Below are positions 55,588-63,117 of a stretch of 64,000 bases of DNA, piece by piece. Origin of the DNA: Bacteroidota bacterium (lineage in GTDB: Bacteria > Bacteroidota > Bacteroidia > Bacteroidales > JACABE01). The stretch spans positions 1 to 64,000 of the forward strand of contig JAPLDQ010000042.1 in the NCBI GenBank assembly GCA_026391675.1, read 5' to 3'. The notes below the pieces were generated by a model. The model saw only the letters and a program-made list of their open reading frames with translations. It was not told where the DNA came from and ran no database searches. The position numbers and the translations under genes are program-made. How positions within the stretch are numbered: the stretch's first letter is position 1; every line of letters begins with the position of its first letter.

Positions 55588-57681
55588 ATGCATTTTATTA
55601 AAACAATTTTTCAAAAAATCTTTACAGTTTTTTTCTTATCTTTCATACTGTTAAGCACATTATCAGGCTTTTCACAGATAAAAAATCCTGTTAAATGGAC
55701 TTATTCTGTAAACCAAACCAGTGAAAGTACTGCAGAACTAGTATTTACTGCAAAAATTGATAAAGGTTGGCATTTGTATTCCCAATATATGGAAGAAGGT
55801 GGTCCGATTATCACCAGCTTTGTTTTTACCCCAGGCAAAACCTTTAAACTGGATGGTAAAACCAGCGAACCCAAACCAAAAGCTGAATATGATGATATGT
55901 TTAAAATGACAGTTAAATATTTTATAAATCAGGCTGTTTTTAAACAAAAAATAAAGATATTAAGCAATAAAGATTTTACCATAAAGGGAAATTTTGAATA
56001 TATGGTCTGCAACGATGGCAGTTGTATTCCTTTTTCGGATAATACTTATGAGTTTAAGATTAAAGGCAATCCTGCCGGAGTAAATGCTGTTGCTGCAACT
56101 GAGAATACTGAAAAACTAAATAAAGATACAGCTGCTGTTAAAGTTGATACTGCTAAAAAAATATCAGATACCGCGAAAAAAACCAAAACAGATATTATCG
56201 GAAATAAGCAAAAAGAAGACGATAATACTTCATTGTGGTTATTTTTCTGGTTAAGTTTTGGTGGAGGATTAATAGGGTTGTTAACACCTTGCGTTTTTCC
56301 AATGATACCAATGACCGTTTCATTCTTTATGAAAAGTGGTTCCAAAGGTAAAGTTCAGGCATTAATATATGGAGCTTCCATTGTTGCAATTTATACCCTA
56401 TTCGGTACATTACTGGCTGTTATTTTTGGTGAAAATTTTGGAAATATTATCAGTACACACTGGATTCCCAATATTTTATTTGCAGGCATTTTTATTGTGT
56501 TTGCTATTTCCCTATTTGGTTATTTCGAAATTACATTGCCAAGCTGGCTTATTAATAAATCAGTCCAGAATGAAGAAAAAGGAGATTATATCGGACCTGT
56601 TTTTATGGCATTAACGCTGGTACTGGTTTCATTTTCATGTACGTTACCAATTGCCGGAACAGTTGCTATAAATGCTGTTAAAGGTGAAATTATCCGGCCA
56701 ATTATCGGAATGCTTGGTTTTTCCCTGGCTTTCGCCATTCCGTTTACTTTTTTCGCTTTTTTCCCAAAATGGTTACACAATTTGCCTAAATCAGGTGGAT
56801 GGCTGAATACAGTTAAAGTTGTACTGGCTTTTGTTGAGTTGGCTTTTGCATTAAAATTCTTAAATGTACCTGATCAGACTTATCACTGGAGATTATTGGA
56901 CAGAGAAGTATATCTTGCCATATGGATAGTAATTTTTGCCATGTTAGGCTTTTATTTAATGGGTAAAATTAAATTCCCTCATGATGATGATACTCCGGTT
57001 ATGAAAAGTTGGTTCAGGCTATTTTTAGCCATTGCTACATTTTCATTTGTTATGTATATGGTTCCCGGTATGTGGGGTGCACCTCTGAAGACCCTTTCAG
57101 GATGGCTGCCTCCTATGGAAACGCAGGATTTTGATATTAATTCTATTGTCAGGGATAATGCGGGAAGTGGTACACCAAATAATAAACAGAATGAACTTTG
57201 TGAAGCCCCGAAATATGCCGATAATCTTCATTTACCATTAGGGTTGAAAGGTTATTTTGATTATGATCAGGCGTTGAAATGTGCTAAAGCTCAAAACAAA
57301 CCAATTTTTATAGATTTCACAGGACATGGATGTACCAATTGCCGTAAAATGGAAAATCAGGTCTGGTCCGATCCAAAAGTACTGGAAATACTGAAGAATA
57401 AATATATTGTTACGGCTTTGTATGTGGATGATAAAATAATCGATTTACCAAAAGAAGAATACATTAAAGATAAAAATGGCAATGATATTACTAAATTAGG
57501 AAAGAAAAATGCCTTTATTCAGATTAACAGGTTCAATGGAAATTCGCAGCCTTATTATGTACTATTAAATCCTGATGGTGAAGTGTTGGTAAATCCAAAA
57601 GCCTATGATCTGGATATTCAGAATTTTATAAAATTCTTAAACGAAGGATTAGACGCATTCAACAAACAAAATAAAAAGTAA
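55588..57681 (+). CDS. Thiol:disulfide interchange protein DsbD-like
   Basis: 697 residues from the ATG at 55588. A signal peptide is followed by a periplasmic N-terminal DsbD-alpha-like domain (about 30-170: WHLYSQYMEEGGP and MVCNDGSCIPF), a Lys/Thr-rich linker, eight membrane helices with the redox cysteines in LLTPCVFPMIPM and SFSCTLPIAGT, and a C-terminal thioredoxin domain with GHGCTNCRKM (about 587-596). It carries electrons from cytosolic thioredoxin to the periplasm for disulfide repair or cytochrome c maturation. The CPBP gene follows after 34 bp. Confidence 0.9.
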   Translation: MHFIKTIFQKIFTVFFLSFILLSTLSGFSQIKNPVKWTYSVNQTSESTAELVFTAKIDKGWHLYSQYMEEGGPIITSFVFTPGKTFKLDGKTSEPKPKAEYDDMFKMTVKYFINQAVFKQKIKILSNKDFTIKGNFEYMVCNDGSCIPFSDNTYEFKIKGNPAGVNAVAATENTEKLNKDTAAVKVDTAKKISDTAKKTKTDIIGNKQKEDDNTSLWLFFWLSFGGGLIGLLTPCVFPMIPMTVSFFMKSGSKGKVQALIYGASIVAIYTLFGTLLAVIFGENFGNIISTHWIPNILFAGIFIVFAISLFGYFEITLPSWLINKSVQNEEKGDYIGPVFMALTLVLVSFSCTLPIAGTVAINAVKGEIIRPIIGMLGFSLAFAIPFTFFAFFPKWLHNLPKSGGWLNTVKVVLAFVELAFALKFLNVPDQTYHWRLLDREVYLAIWIVIFAMLGFYLMGKIKFPHDDDTPVMKSWFRLFLAIATFSFVMYMVPGMWGAPLKTLSGWLPPMETQDFDINSIVRDNAGSGTPNNKQNELCEAPKYADNLHLPLGLKGYFDYDQALKCAKAQNKPIFIDFTGHGCTNCRKMENQVWSDPKVLEILKNKYIVTALYVDDKIIDLPKEEYIKDKNGNDITKLGKKNAFIQINRFNGNSQPYYVLLNPDGEVLVNPKAYDLDIQNFIKFLNEGLDAFNKQNKK

Positions 57682-57715
57682 TTTATTTACTTCCATTGTT
57701 TTATACTGATATTCA

Positions 57716-58666
57716 ATGAGCAGAGAGCCTATTTTAAAGAACTTTTCACCTTCATTACAGCTTATCAGTTTAGTTGTTATTACCATACTTTGTGTTTTTA
57801 TTGTTTATATACTGGGCGTTGTAATTGCCATTCCTGTATGGGGCGGTGAAACTATGCTGGCCTTAACCAATAAAACAGTTTTAAACTTAGCTGATAACAT
57901 TAATTTTTTTAAATACCTGCAGATTGTCAGTCAGATTGGGATGTTTATTGTTCCGCCAATTCTTTTTGCTTTTTTTGTCAGAGGAAATATTGCCGCTTAT
58001 TTAAAAATAAACCATATACCAAATATGGTTACGTTATTATCCGGTCTGCTTGTTTTAATCGTTTCTATTCCTTTTATCAATTACCTGATTAGTCTTAACA
58101 GCATGATGCATTTACCTTCGGCTTTCTCTGGTATTGAAACCTGGATGAAGGATATGGAAAACAGTGCAGAAGCATTCACCAAAGCATTTTTAAACGTTAC
58201 TTCCACTCAGGGATTATTGGTGAATTTATTTATGATAGCCTTACTTCCGGCTTTGGGTGAAGAGTTTATGTTCAGAGGTGTTTTGCAGAAATTATTTAAA
58301 GACTGGACTGCCAAAGTTCACATTGCTATTTTTATTACCGCTTTCTTATTCAGTGCCATGCATTTGCAGTTTTTTGGCTTTATTCCGCGTTTTGTACTGG
58401 GATTAATATTGGGCTATTTATATTATTTCAGTAATAACTTATGGGTACCTATTGCTGCACATTTTTTAAATAATGCAACTGCTGTTATTTTCTCTTTTCT
58501 GTTTGCTAAAAAGATTGTTAAAACCGATATTGATACAATAGGAAATACACCCAATGATTTCCTTTTAATCATTGCAAGTTGTTTGTTTACGCTTGTTTTG
58601 TTGTATAGTATATACAAAAGGGAAATGACCGGAAAAGAACAGCTTACGGATATATCATCCGGTTAG
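57716..58666 (+). CDS. CPBP family intramembrane metalloprotease
   Basis: 316 residues with about eight membrane helices. The three CPBP (Abi/CAAX protease) motifs are present: ALGEEFMFRGVL with the EExxxR site, FSAMHLQFFGFIPRFVLG, and VPIAAHFLNNATA. The eukaryotic homologue Rce1 trims prenylated proteins; bacterial members have varied roles and the substrate here is unknown. It is probably co-transcribed with dsbD. It ends tail-to-tail with the exbD gene, overlapping by 4 bp. Confidence 0.87.
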   Translation: MSREPILKNFSPSLQLISLVVITILCVFIVYILGVVIAIPVWGGETMLALTNKTVLNLADNINFFKYLQIVSQIGMFIVPPILFAFFVRGNIAAYLKINHIPNMVTLLSGLLVLIVSIPFINYLISLNSMMHLPSAFSGIETWMKDMENSAEAFTKAFLNVTSTQGLLVNLFMIALLPALGEEFMFRGVLQKLFKDWTAKVHIAIFITAFLFSAMHLQFFGFIPRFVLGLILGYLYYFSNNLWVPIAAHFLNNATAVIFSFLFAKKIVKTDIDTIGNTPNDFLLIIASCLFTLVLLYSIYKREMTGKEQLTDISSG

Positions 58667-59136
58667 TTTTCTGCTTTCTTAGCTTCTCTGAACGTGGCAT
58701 AGGTTATTCTGAGTGCATTTGCTTTACGAAGTTCTAATTTAATATCAGAAATAATACCCATTTTAACATTTTTATCCACTTTAAGAATGGTATTCAGCAA
58801 TTGGCGGACATTTTCAGGTCTTGCTGCTCTTTCTTTCAGAATAAATTCCTGGACATCGGCAACTTCAGCAAGCTGGTCGTTAAGCTGTATACGAGGTTCG
58901 GTGCCATACACAGCTGTTTTAACAGGTTGACCGATATAAATGCTGCATGACATTGATTTTTTTTCCAGCTTCTGAATATCCGTAGCTTTTGGTGGTGTAT
59001 ATTTTACAAACAATGTAGTTTCTCTGATATTGGTTATTACCATAAAGAAAAATAAAAACATAAAAATAATGTCTGACATTGAACCTGTGTTAATAGTAGG
59101 AACATCTTTTCTTATGTTTTTCTTAAATCTTGCCAT
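58663..59136 (-). CDS. ExbD/TolR family biopolymer transporter (second)
   Basis: 157 residues. One N-terminal membrane helix with the essential Asp in GSMSDIIFMFLFFFMV (about 17-32), then a periplasmic domain. It partners an ExbB-type channel and uses proton flow to work on the outer membrane or surface machinery. Its start overlaps the previous exbD stop (TAATG). Last gene of the operon exbB-orf-exbD-exbD. Confidence 0.9.
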   Translation of the reverse strand: MARFKKNIRKDVPTINTGSMSDIIFMFLFFFMVITNIRETTLFVKYTPPKATDIQKLEKKSMSCSIYIGQPVKTAVYGTEPRIQLNDQLAEVADVQEFILKERAARPENVRQLLNTILKVDKNVKMGIISDIKLELRKANALRITYATFREAKKAEN

Positions 59137-59711
59137 TATTTATTTCCTCCCGTATTTTTTGGTTCAGTTTCGGAAATATTTATGGGAATTGCTTTTTGTA
59201 TGGCTTCCATTTTAGCTTCGCTCTTTAAATCGTCAAATTTTCTGCCGAATTTTTCTCTTGAAAGCCGGTTACGCAATTCAGTATAAGCAAGGCTCAATTC
59301 ATCCTGTATTTTTACATAGGTTTCATAGGATGTACCTCTGTCACTTTGTAAGGAAATAACTCCTTTTGAAACCTGAACATTGCCAAGTAAATCGATGTTT
59401 TTTATTGCTTTCTCGGGTAATTCCGGGCTGTTAGCAGGATTAGCTAAAAAATCTATTACTTTAGATTTCAGGTTTGAGATGATTTCAACATTTCCATTCA
59501 CCATTAACTGATTATTAGCATTTACCAAAACTATCATGATATTGCGCTTTTTAACTTCAGCTGATTTAGATTCAGCTTCTACATAAGGCGATAGTTTTCT
59601 GGAAATACCTTTATCTGTATTAATAGAAGAAGTTAATAAAAAGAAGGTAAGCAGCAGAAATGAAATATCAGCCATTGAACCCGAGTTTATTTCTGGAATT
59701 TTGCGTGCCAT
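59136..59711 (-). CDS. ExbD/TolR family biopolymer transporter (first)
   Basis: 191 residues. The N-terminal segment PEINSGSMADISFLLLTFFLLTSSI (5-29) carries the membrane helix and the proton-path Asp. The periplasmic part is longer than in its neighbour and ends in a charged tail. With the second exbD it could form a heterodimer or serve two distinct partners. It starts 2 bp after the small membrane protein gene. Confidence 0.9.
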   Translation of the reverse strand: MARKIPEINSGSMADISFLLLTFFLLTSSINTDKGISRKLSPYVEAESKSAEVKKRNIMIVLVNANNQLMVNGNVEIISNLKSKVIDFLANPANSPELPEKAIKNIDLLGNVQVSKGVISLQSDRGTSYETYVKIQDELSLAYTELRNRLSREKFGRKFDDLKSEAKMEAIQKAIPINISETEPKNTGGNK

Positions 59712-59713
59712 TT

Positions 59714-60046
59714 TTATTTGAATCTCTGCTGTATCATAGTATATATTAAGCTGATAGCTACAATTAATATCATAAGATACGCGAATATCAGTCCACTGCC
59801 GATGATGCGGGAAAAATCAGGATTTGTAGATGTCTTTTCAAAAAGCGTAAGTCCGATATCTGTTGAAGAAGACAGGAAAAATGAAATGATAAATAAAGCT
59901 ACAATTGCAATGATCCCTATAACGGTTGTTTTTGATTTCCGGAAACTAAAAAACAGAAATTTAAACAGGAAAAAAAGCAGAGAAATTACTGCTATTGTTA
60001 ACAGAACATACATTGTAATTAAACCTGCATCAAACCATTTTTCCAT
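59714..60046 (-). CDS. Small membrane protein of the exbBD operon
   Basis: 110 residues with three predicted membrane helices (about 10-33, 42-60 and 80-104). Not a recognised family. It sits between exbB and exbD with gaps of 8 and 2 bp, so it is certainly in the operon and probably belongs to the complex. No acidic residue stands in the middle of a helix as in ExbD. Confidence 0.75.
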   Translation of the reverse strand: MEKWFDAGLITMYVLLTIAVISLLFFLFKFLFFSFRKSKTTVIGIIAIVALFIISFFLSSSTDIGLTLFEKTSTNPDFSRIIGSGLIFAYLMILIVAISLIYTMIQQRFK

Positions 60047-60054
60047 GATAATTG

Positions 60055-60876
60055 CTATTTTAATTCTTTTTGATGTCCGACTTTTAATAAAATATCCATA
60101 AAACTGATACTGGCATCCTCCATCGTATTTACCAGACTTTCGATTTTAGAAATCAGGTAATTATAAAAGACCTGGAGGATAATGGCAACTATTAATCCAA
60201 AAACTGTAGTTAATAAAGCCACTTTCATTCCTCCTGCCACTATGGTAGGAGATATGTCACCTGCTTTTTCAATGGCTTCGAATGCCTGAACCATACCAAC
60301 TACTGTTCCTAAAAAGCCGAGCATAGGTGCTAATGCGATAAATAATGCTATCCATGATAAATTTTTCTCCAGACGGGCCATCAAAACACCACCATATGCA
60401 ATAATCGACTTTTCAACAATATCCAGCCCTTCATCATATCTGTCAAGTCCCTGATAAAAAATACCTGCCAATGGACCTCTTGTGTTCTTGCAGATATCTT
60501 TTGCTGCCTGTATGTCTTTTTCTTTCAGGTTGGTTTCGATATTTGTCAATAATTTTATTGAATTGGTAGATGATAAATTCAGATATATGATTCTTTCAAT
60601 TACTATAGCCAAACCCAGGATAAAAACGATAAGAATTGGCGTCATCCAGATAGGACCGCCTTCTATAAATTTTTCTTTTAATACCTGATGGAAAGTTTTA
60701 TTATCAGCAGAAACCTCAACAATTTTTGAATTTTCAGCATTGCTGTATGCTTCTGCCTGAGATGCCTGAAGTTCGGTTAAAGTATCGGATTTCTTATCTT
60801 TTTGGGCTATGGAAGAAGTTGTGAACCCAAGATTGAAAGCCAATGCAAGCAGGAATAAAACAATTATTTTCTTCAT
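60055..60876 (-). CDS. MotA/TolQ/ExbB proton-channel protein
   Basis: 273 residues with an N-terminal signal-like helix (MKKIIVLFLLALAFNLGFTTSSIAQ), then a periplasmic segment and three membrane helices. Conserved blocks: WMTPILIVFILGLAIVIERIIYL (about 77-99), the glycine-rich LGFLGTVVGMVQAFEAIE and the final GGMKVALLTTVFGLIVAI helix. It forms the channel powered by the proton gradient. The N-terminal extension is common in Bacteroidota. It starts 28 bp from the 3' end of tRNA-Ser, so the tRNA may share its transcript. Confidence 0.92.
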   Translation of the reverse strand: MKKIIVLFLLALAFNLGFTTSSIAQKDKKSDTLTELQASQAEAYSNAENSKIVEVSADNKTFHQVLKEKFIEGGPIWMTPILIVFILGLAIVIERIIYLNLSSTNSIKLLTNIETNLKEKDIQAAKDICKNTRGPLAGIFYQGLDRYDEGLDIVEKSIIAYGGVLMARLEKNLSWIALFIALAPMLGFLGTVVGMVQAFEAIEKAGDISPTIVAGGMKVALLTTVFGLIVAIILQVFYNYLISKIESLVNTMEDASISFMDILLKVGHQKELK

Positions 60877-60903
60877 TTTTTACTAATTGTTGTTTTAAAT
60901 TTG

Positions 60904-60991
60904 CGGAGAGGGTGGGATTCGAACCCACGATACGCTTTTGGCGTATACACACTTTCCAGGCGTGCGCCTTCGACCACTCGGCCACCTATCC
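60904..60991 (-). tRNA. tRNA-Ser (anticodon GGA)
   Basis: 88 bases, class II tRNA with a long variable arm. The loop CTGGAAA gives anticodon GGA (serine UCC/UCU). The T-arm GGTTCGAATCC and D-arm GGCCGAGTGGTCGAAGGC are canonical. CCA is not encoded (the sequence after the discriminator G is CAA). The acceptor stem GGATAGG/CCTCTCC has a U-C mismatch at 4-69; see findings. Confidence 0.95.
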
Positions 60992-61175
60992 GTTATAATA
61001 ATGAATGAACTTCTGAAAATTAATTTAACTTATTCCTTGCTGTGCATTAGTAAAATCAGTCGGCAAATTTACAATAAAAAATCAAACTTTTAAAAAACAA
61101 AAATTATCATTTTCAATTAGCGGCAAATTTTAAGTTTTATTGTGTCTGAAAATCTGGTTTTAAAAGTGAAATTTA

Positions 61176-62204
61176 TTAATTTGTAAGTTCTCCCCTTAAA
61201 GAAATTTGCAGGTATTTTTTTAGCTCATCCAATGGTAAATTCCTTCCTAATAAAAACATTAGTTTTGCAATAGCTGATTCGGTTGTAATATCATAACCTC
61301 CAATAACGCCTATGCGTCCTAAATCAACACTGGTTTCGTATTTTCCTATATCAACGCTGCCTGATTTACATTGGCTGACATTAAAAATGATGATGTTATG
61401 CTTTATAGCATCTTCAAGTGCTTCAATAAACCATTTGTCGGTTGGTGCATTCCCTGAACCATAGGTTTCCATTACTACAGCTTTTAATCCTTTAATGGAA
61501 AGTATGCTTTTTACTACATTTTCAGAAATACCCGGAAATAATTTTAAGATAGCAACATTCTGGTCTAATGTATAATGAACCTTAAGCTTTTTAAAGTTGG
61601 GTTTTAAAATTAAATGATTTTTATACCTGATTTGAACGCCAACTTTAGCTAATGTTGGATAATTCCCTGAAACAAAAGCTTCAAAATTTTCAGCATTAAA
61701 TTTATTGGTACGGTTACCCCTGAATAACCTGTTTTCAAAACAGATACATACTTCAGGAACTATAGGAGTATCCTCAAGTTTTGCAGCTGCAATTTCTATA
61801 GAATTTATTATATTATCACGACCATCGGTTCTTACAACGCCTAATGGTATTTGTGAACCTGTCAGTATTACCGGTTTATTCAGGTTTTCGAGCATAAAGC
61901 TAAGAACCGATGCAGTATATGACATGGTATCAGTACCATGTAAGACAACAAAACCATCGTAATTTTCATAATTTTCTTCAATAATGCCTGCTAATTTTAT
62001 CCAAAAACCGGGATTCATATTGGATGAATCAATTAATGGATTAAAACTATAGGAATCAATTTGGTAATTAAAATTACGTAAAACAGGGATGGACTGATAA
62101 AGCAGATCCATATTTATAGGATGCAGGGCACCGCTTACAGCATCCTTTATCATACCTATTGTACCACCGGTATAAATAACCAGAATTGAAGCTTTGGATT
62201 CCAT
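61176..62204 (-). CDS. ansA: Type I L-asparaginase
   Basis: 342 residues, cytosolic. It hydrolyses asparagine to aspartate and ammonia. The first catalytic motif is YTGGTIGM (11-18), with the nucleophile Thr15 region. The second is VLHGTDTMSYTASVLSFML with Thr and Asp. LTGSQIPLG (about 116-124) is also typical. There is no signal peptide, which fits the type I enzyme. It is a single gene with AT-rich flanks. Confidence 0.93.
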   Translation of the reverse strand: MESKASILVIYTGGTIGMIKDAVSGALHPINMDLLYQSIPVLRNFNYQIDSYSFNPLIDSSNMNPGFWIKLAGIIEENYENYDGFVVLHGTDTMSYTASVLSFMLENLNKPVILTGSQIPLGVVRTDGRDNIINSIEIAAAKLEDTPIVPEVCICFENRLFRGNRTNKFNAENFEAFVSGNYPTLAKVGVQIRYKNHLILKPNFKKLKVHYTLDQNVAILKLFPGISENVVKSILSIKGLKAVVMETYGSGNAPTDKWFIEALEDAIKHNIIIFNVSQCKSGSVDIGKYETSVDLGRIGVIGGYDITTESAIAKLMFLLGRNLPLDELKKYLQISLRGELTN

Positions 62205-62209
62205 ATTAT

Positions 62210-62255
62210 TAGTTGAAAGTTTATAAAGTTTGAAAGTTCATAAAGTTAAAAATTG
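62210..62255. repeat. Low-complexity AAAGTTTATAAAGTTTGAAAGTTCATAAAGTT-type run
   Basis: Short AAAGTT-phased repeats between ansA and tatD. The same kind of sequence is seen at about 3825-3850 and 23890-23932. No hairpin or coding signal. Confidence 0.5.
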
Positions 62256-62287
62256 CTTCAGAGAAAATTATTGATTTTCTGATATAG

Positions 62288-63055
62288 CTAAATTTTAAAA
62301 AGGTCAAGTGCATTTTTGGTTGTAATTTCAGCAACTTCTTCAATTGAAACTGCTTTTAACTCTGCTATCTTTTCTGCAATCAGCATTAAGTAGGCACTTT
62401 CATTTCTTAAACCTCTGTAAGGTGATGGGGTTAAATAAGGTGAATCTGATTCAAGAATAATATGTTCCAGCCCAATATGGTCAATTACTTTATCCAGTCC
62501 GGAGTTTTTAAAAGTAACAACACCGCCTATTCCCAGTAAAAATCCCATATCTATAATGTCTATAGCTTGCTGGTATGAGCCACCAAAACAATGAAAAACA
62601 CCTCTTAAATTTTCATCTTTAACTTCTCTTACAATTTCAATGGCTTCATCAAATGAACTACGGGTATGTATGGCAACAGGTAATTTAAACTCCTTTGCCA
62701 GCTCAAGCTGATATCTCAAAACAAACTCCTGTTCTTTGTGGTATGATTTGTCCCAATGAAGATCAACACCTATTTCGCCTATTCCATAATATTTGTTGGT
62801 AAGCAATTCATGTCTGATAATAGATAATTCCTGCATATAATCATCTTTAACAGAAGTAGGATGCAAGCCTATCATAGGAAACATCTTGTCAGGATATTCC
62901 CTGCATAAAGCGTTCATTTTGTTTATTGTAGTACTATCAATATTAGGAAGTAAAAAATAATTAATGCTATTTTGCAATGCATTTTTTATAACTTCCTGAA
63001 TATCATCCTTGTATTCATCAAGATAAAGGTGTGTATGTGTATCTACGAGTACCAT
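62288..63055 (-). CDS. TatD family metal-dependent hydrolase
   Basis: 255 residues. A TIM-barrel nuclease family acting on DNA 3' ends or D-aminoacyl-tRNA. Metal ligands are visible: DTHTHLYLDEY (5-15), GIGEIGVDLHWD (about 91-102), VAIHTRSSFDEAI, VFHCFGGS and ILESDSPYLTPSPYRG. The start cannot be further downstream because DTHTH follows three residues later. The -7 box ends only 5 bp before the ATG, suggesting a leaderless or near-leaderless transcript. Confidence 0.92.
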   Translation of the reverse strand: MVLVDTHTHLYLDEYKDDIQEVIKNALQNSINYFLLPNIDSTTINKMNALCREYPDKMFPMIGLHPTSVKDDYMQELSIIRHELLTNKYYGIGEIGVDLHWDKSYHKEQEFVLRYQLELAKEFKLPVAIHTRSSFDEAIEIVREVKDENLRGVFHCFGGSYQQAIDIIDMGFLLGIGGVVTFKNSGLDKVIDHIGLEHIILESDSPYLTPSPYRGLRNESAYLMLIAEKIAELKAVSIEEVAEITTKNALDLFKI

Positions 63056-63059
63056 AATG

Positions 63060-63067
63060 CAAAAATA
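63060..63067 (-). promoter_or_regulatory. -7 box TATTTTTG, tatD-like gene
   Basis: Exact TAnnTTTG match on the minus strand, 4-5 bp upstream of the ATG at 63055. No -33 TTG is seen upstream. Confidence 0.5.
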
Positions 63068-63092
63068 GATTTATTTTTCATTTTTTATTATT

Positions 63093-63100
63093 TAATTTTG
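63093..63100 (+). promoter_or_regulatory. -7 box TAATTTTG, GT9 gene
   Basis: Exact TAnnTTTG match, 17 bp before the TTG start at 63118, on the opposite strand from the tatD box 25 bp away. Confidence 0.55.
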
Positions 63101-63117
63101 TAAAAAATAAAAAAAAA

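Noticed and set aside
60794-60985. 63-codon minus-strand ORF through tRNA-Ser
   Set aside because: It translates the tRNA and the start of exbB in another frame; this type of tRNA-derived ORF (GSNPTLSA) is a well-known artefact.
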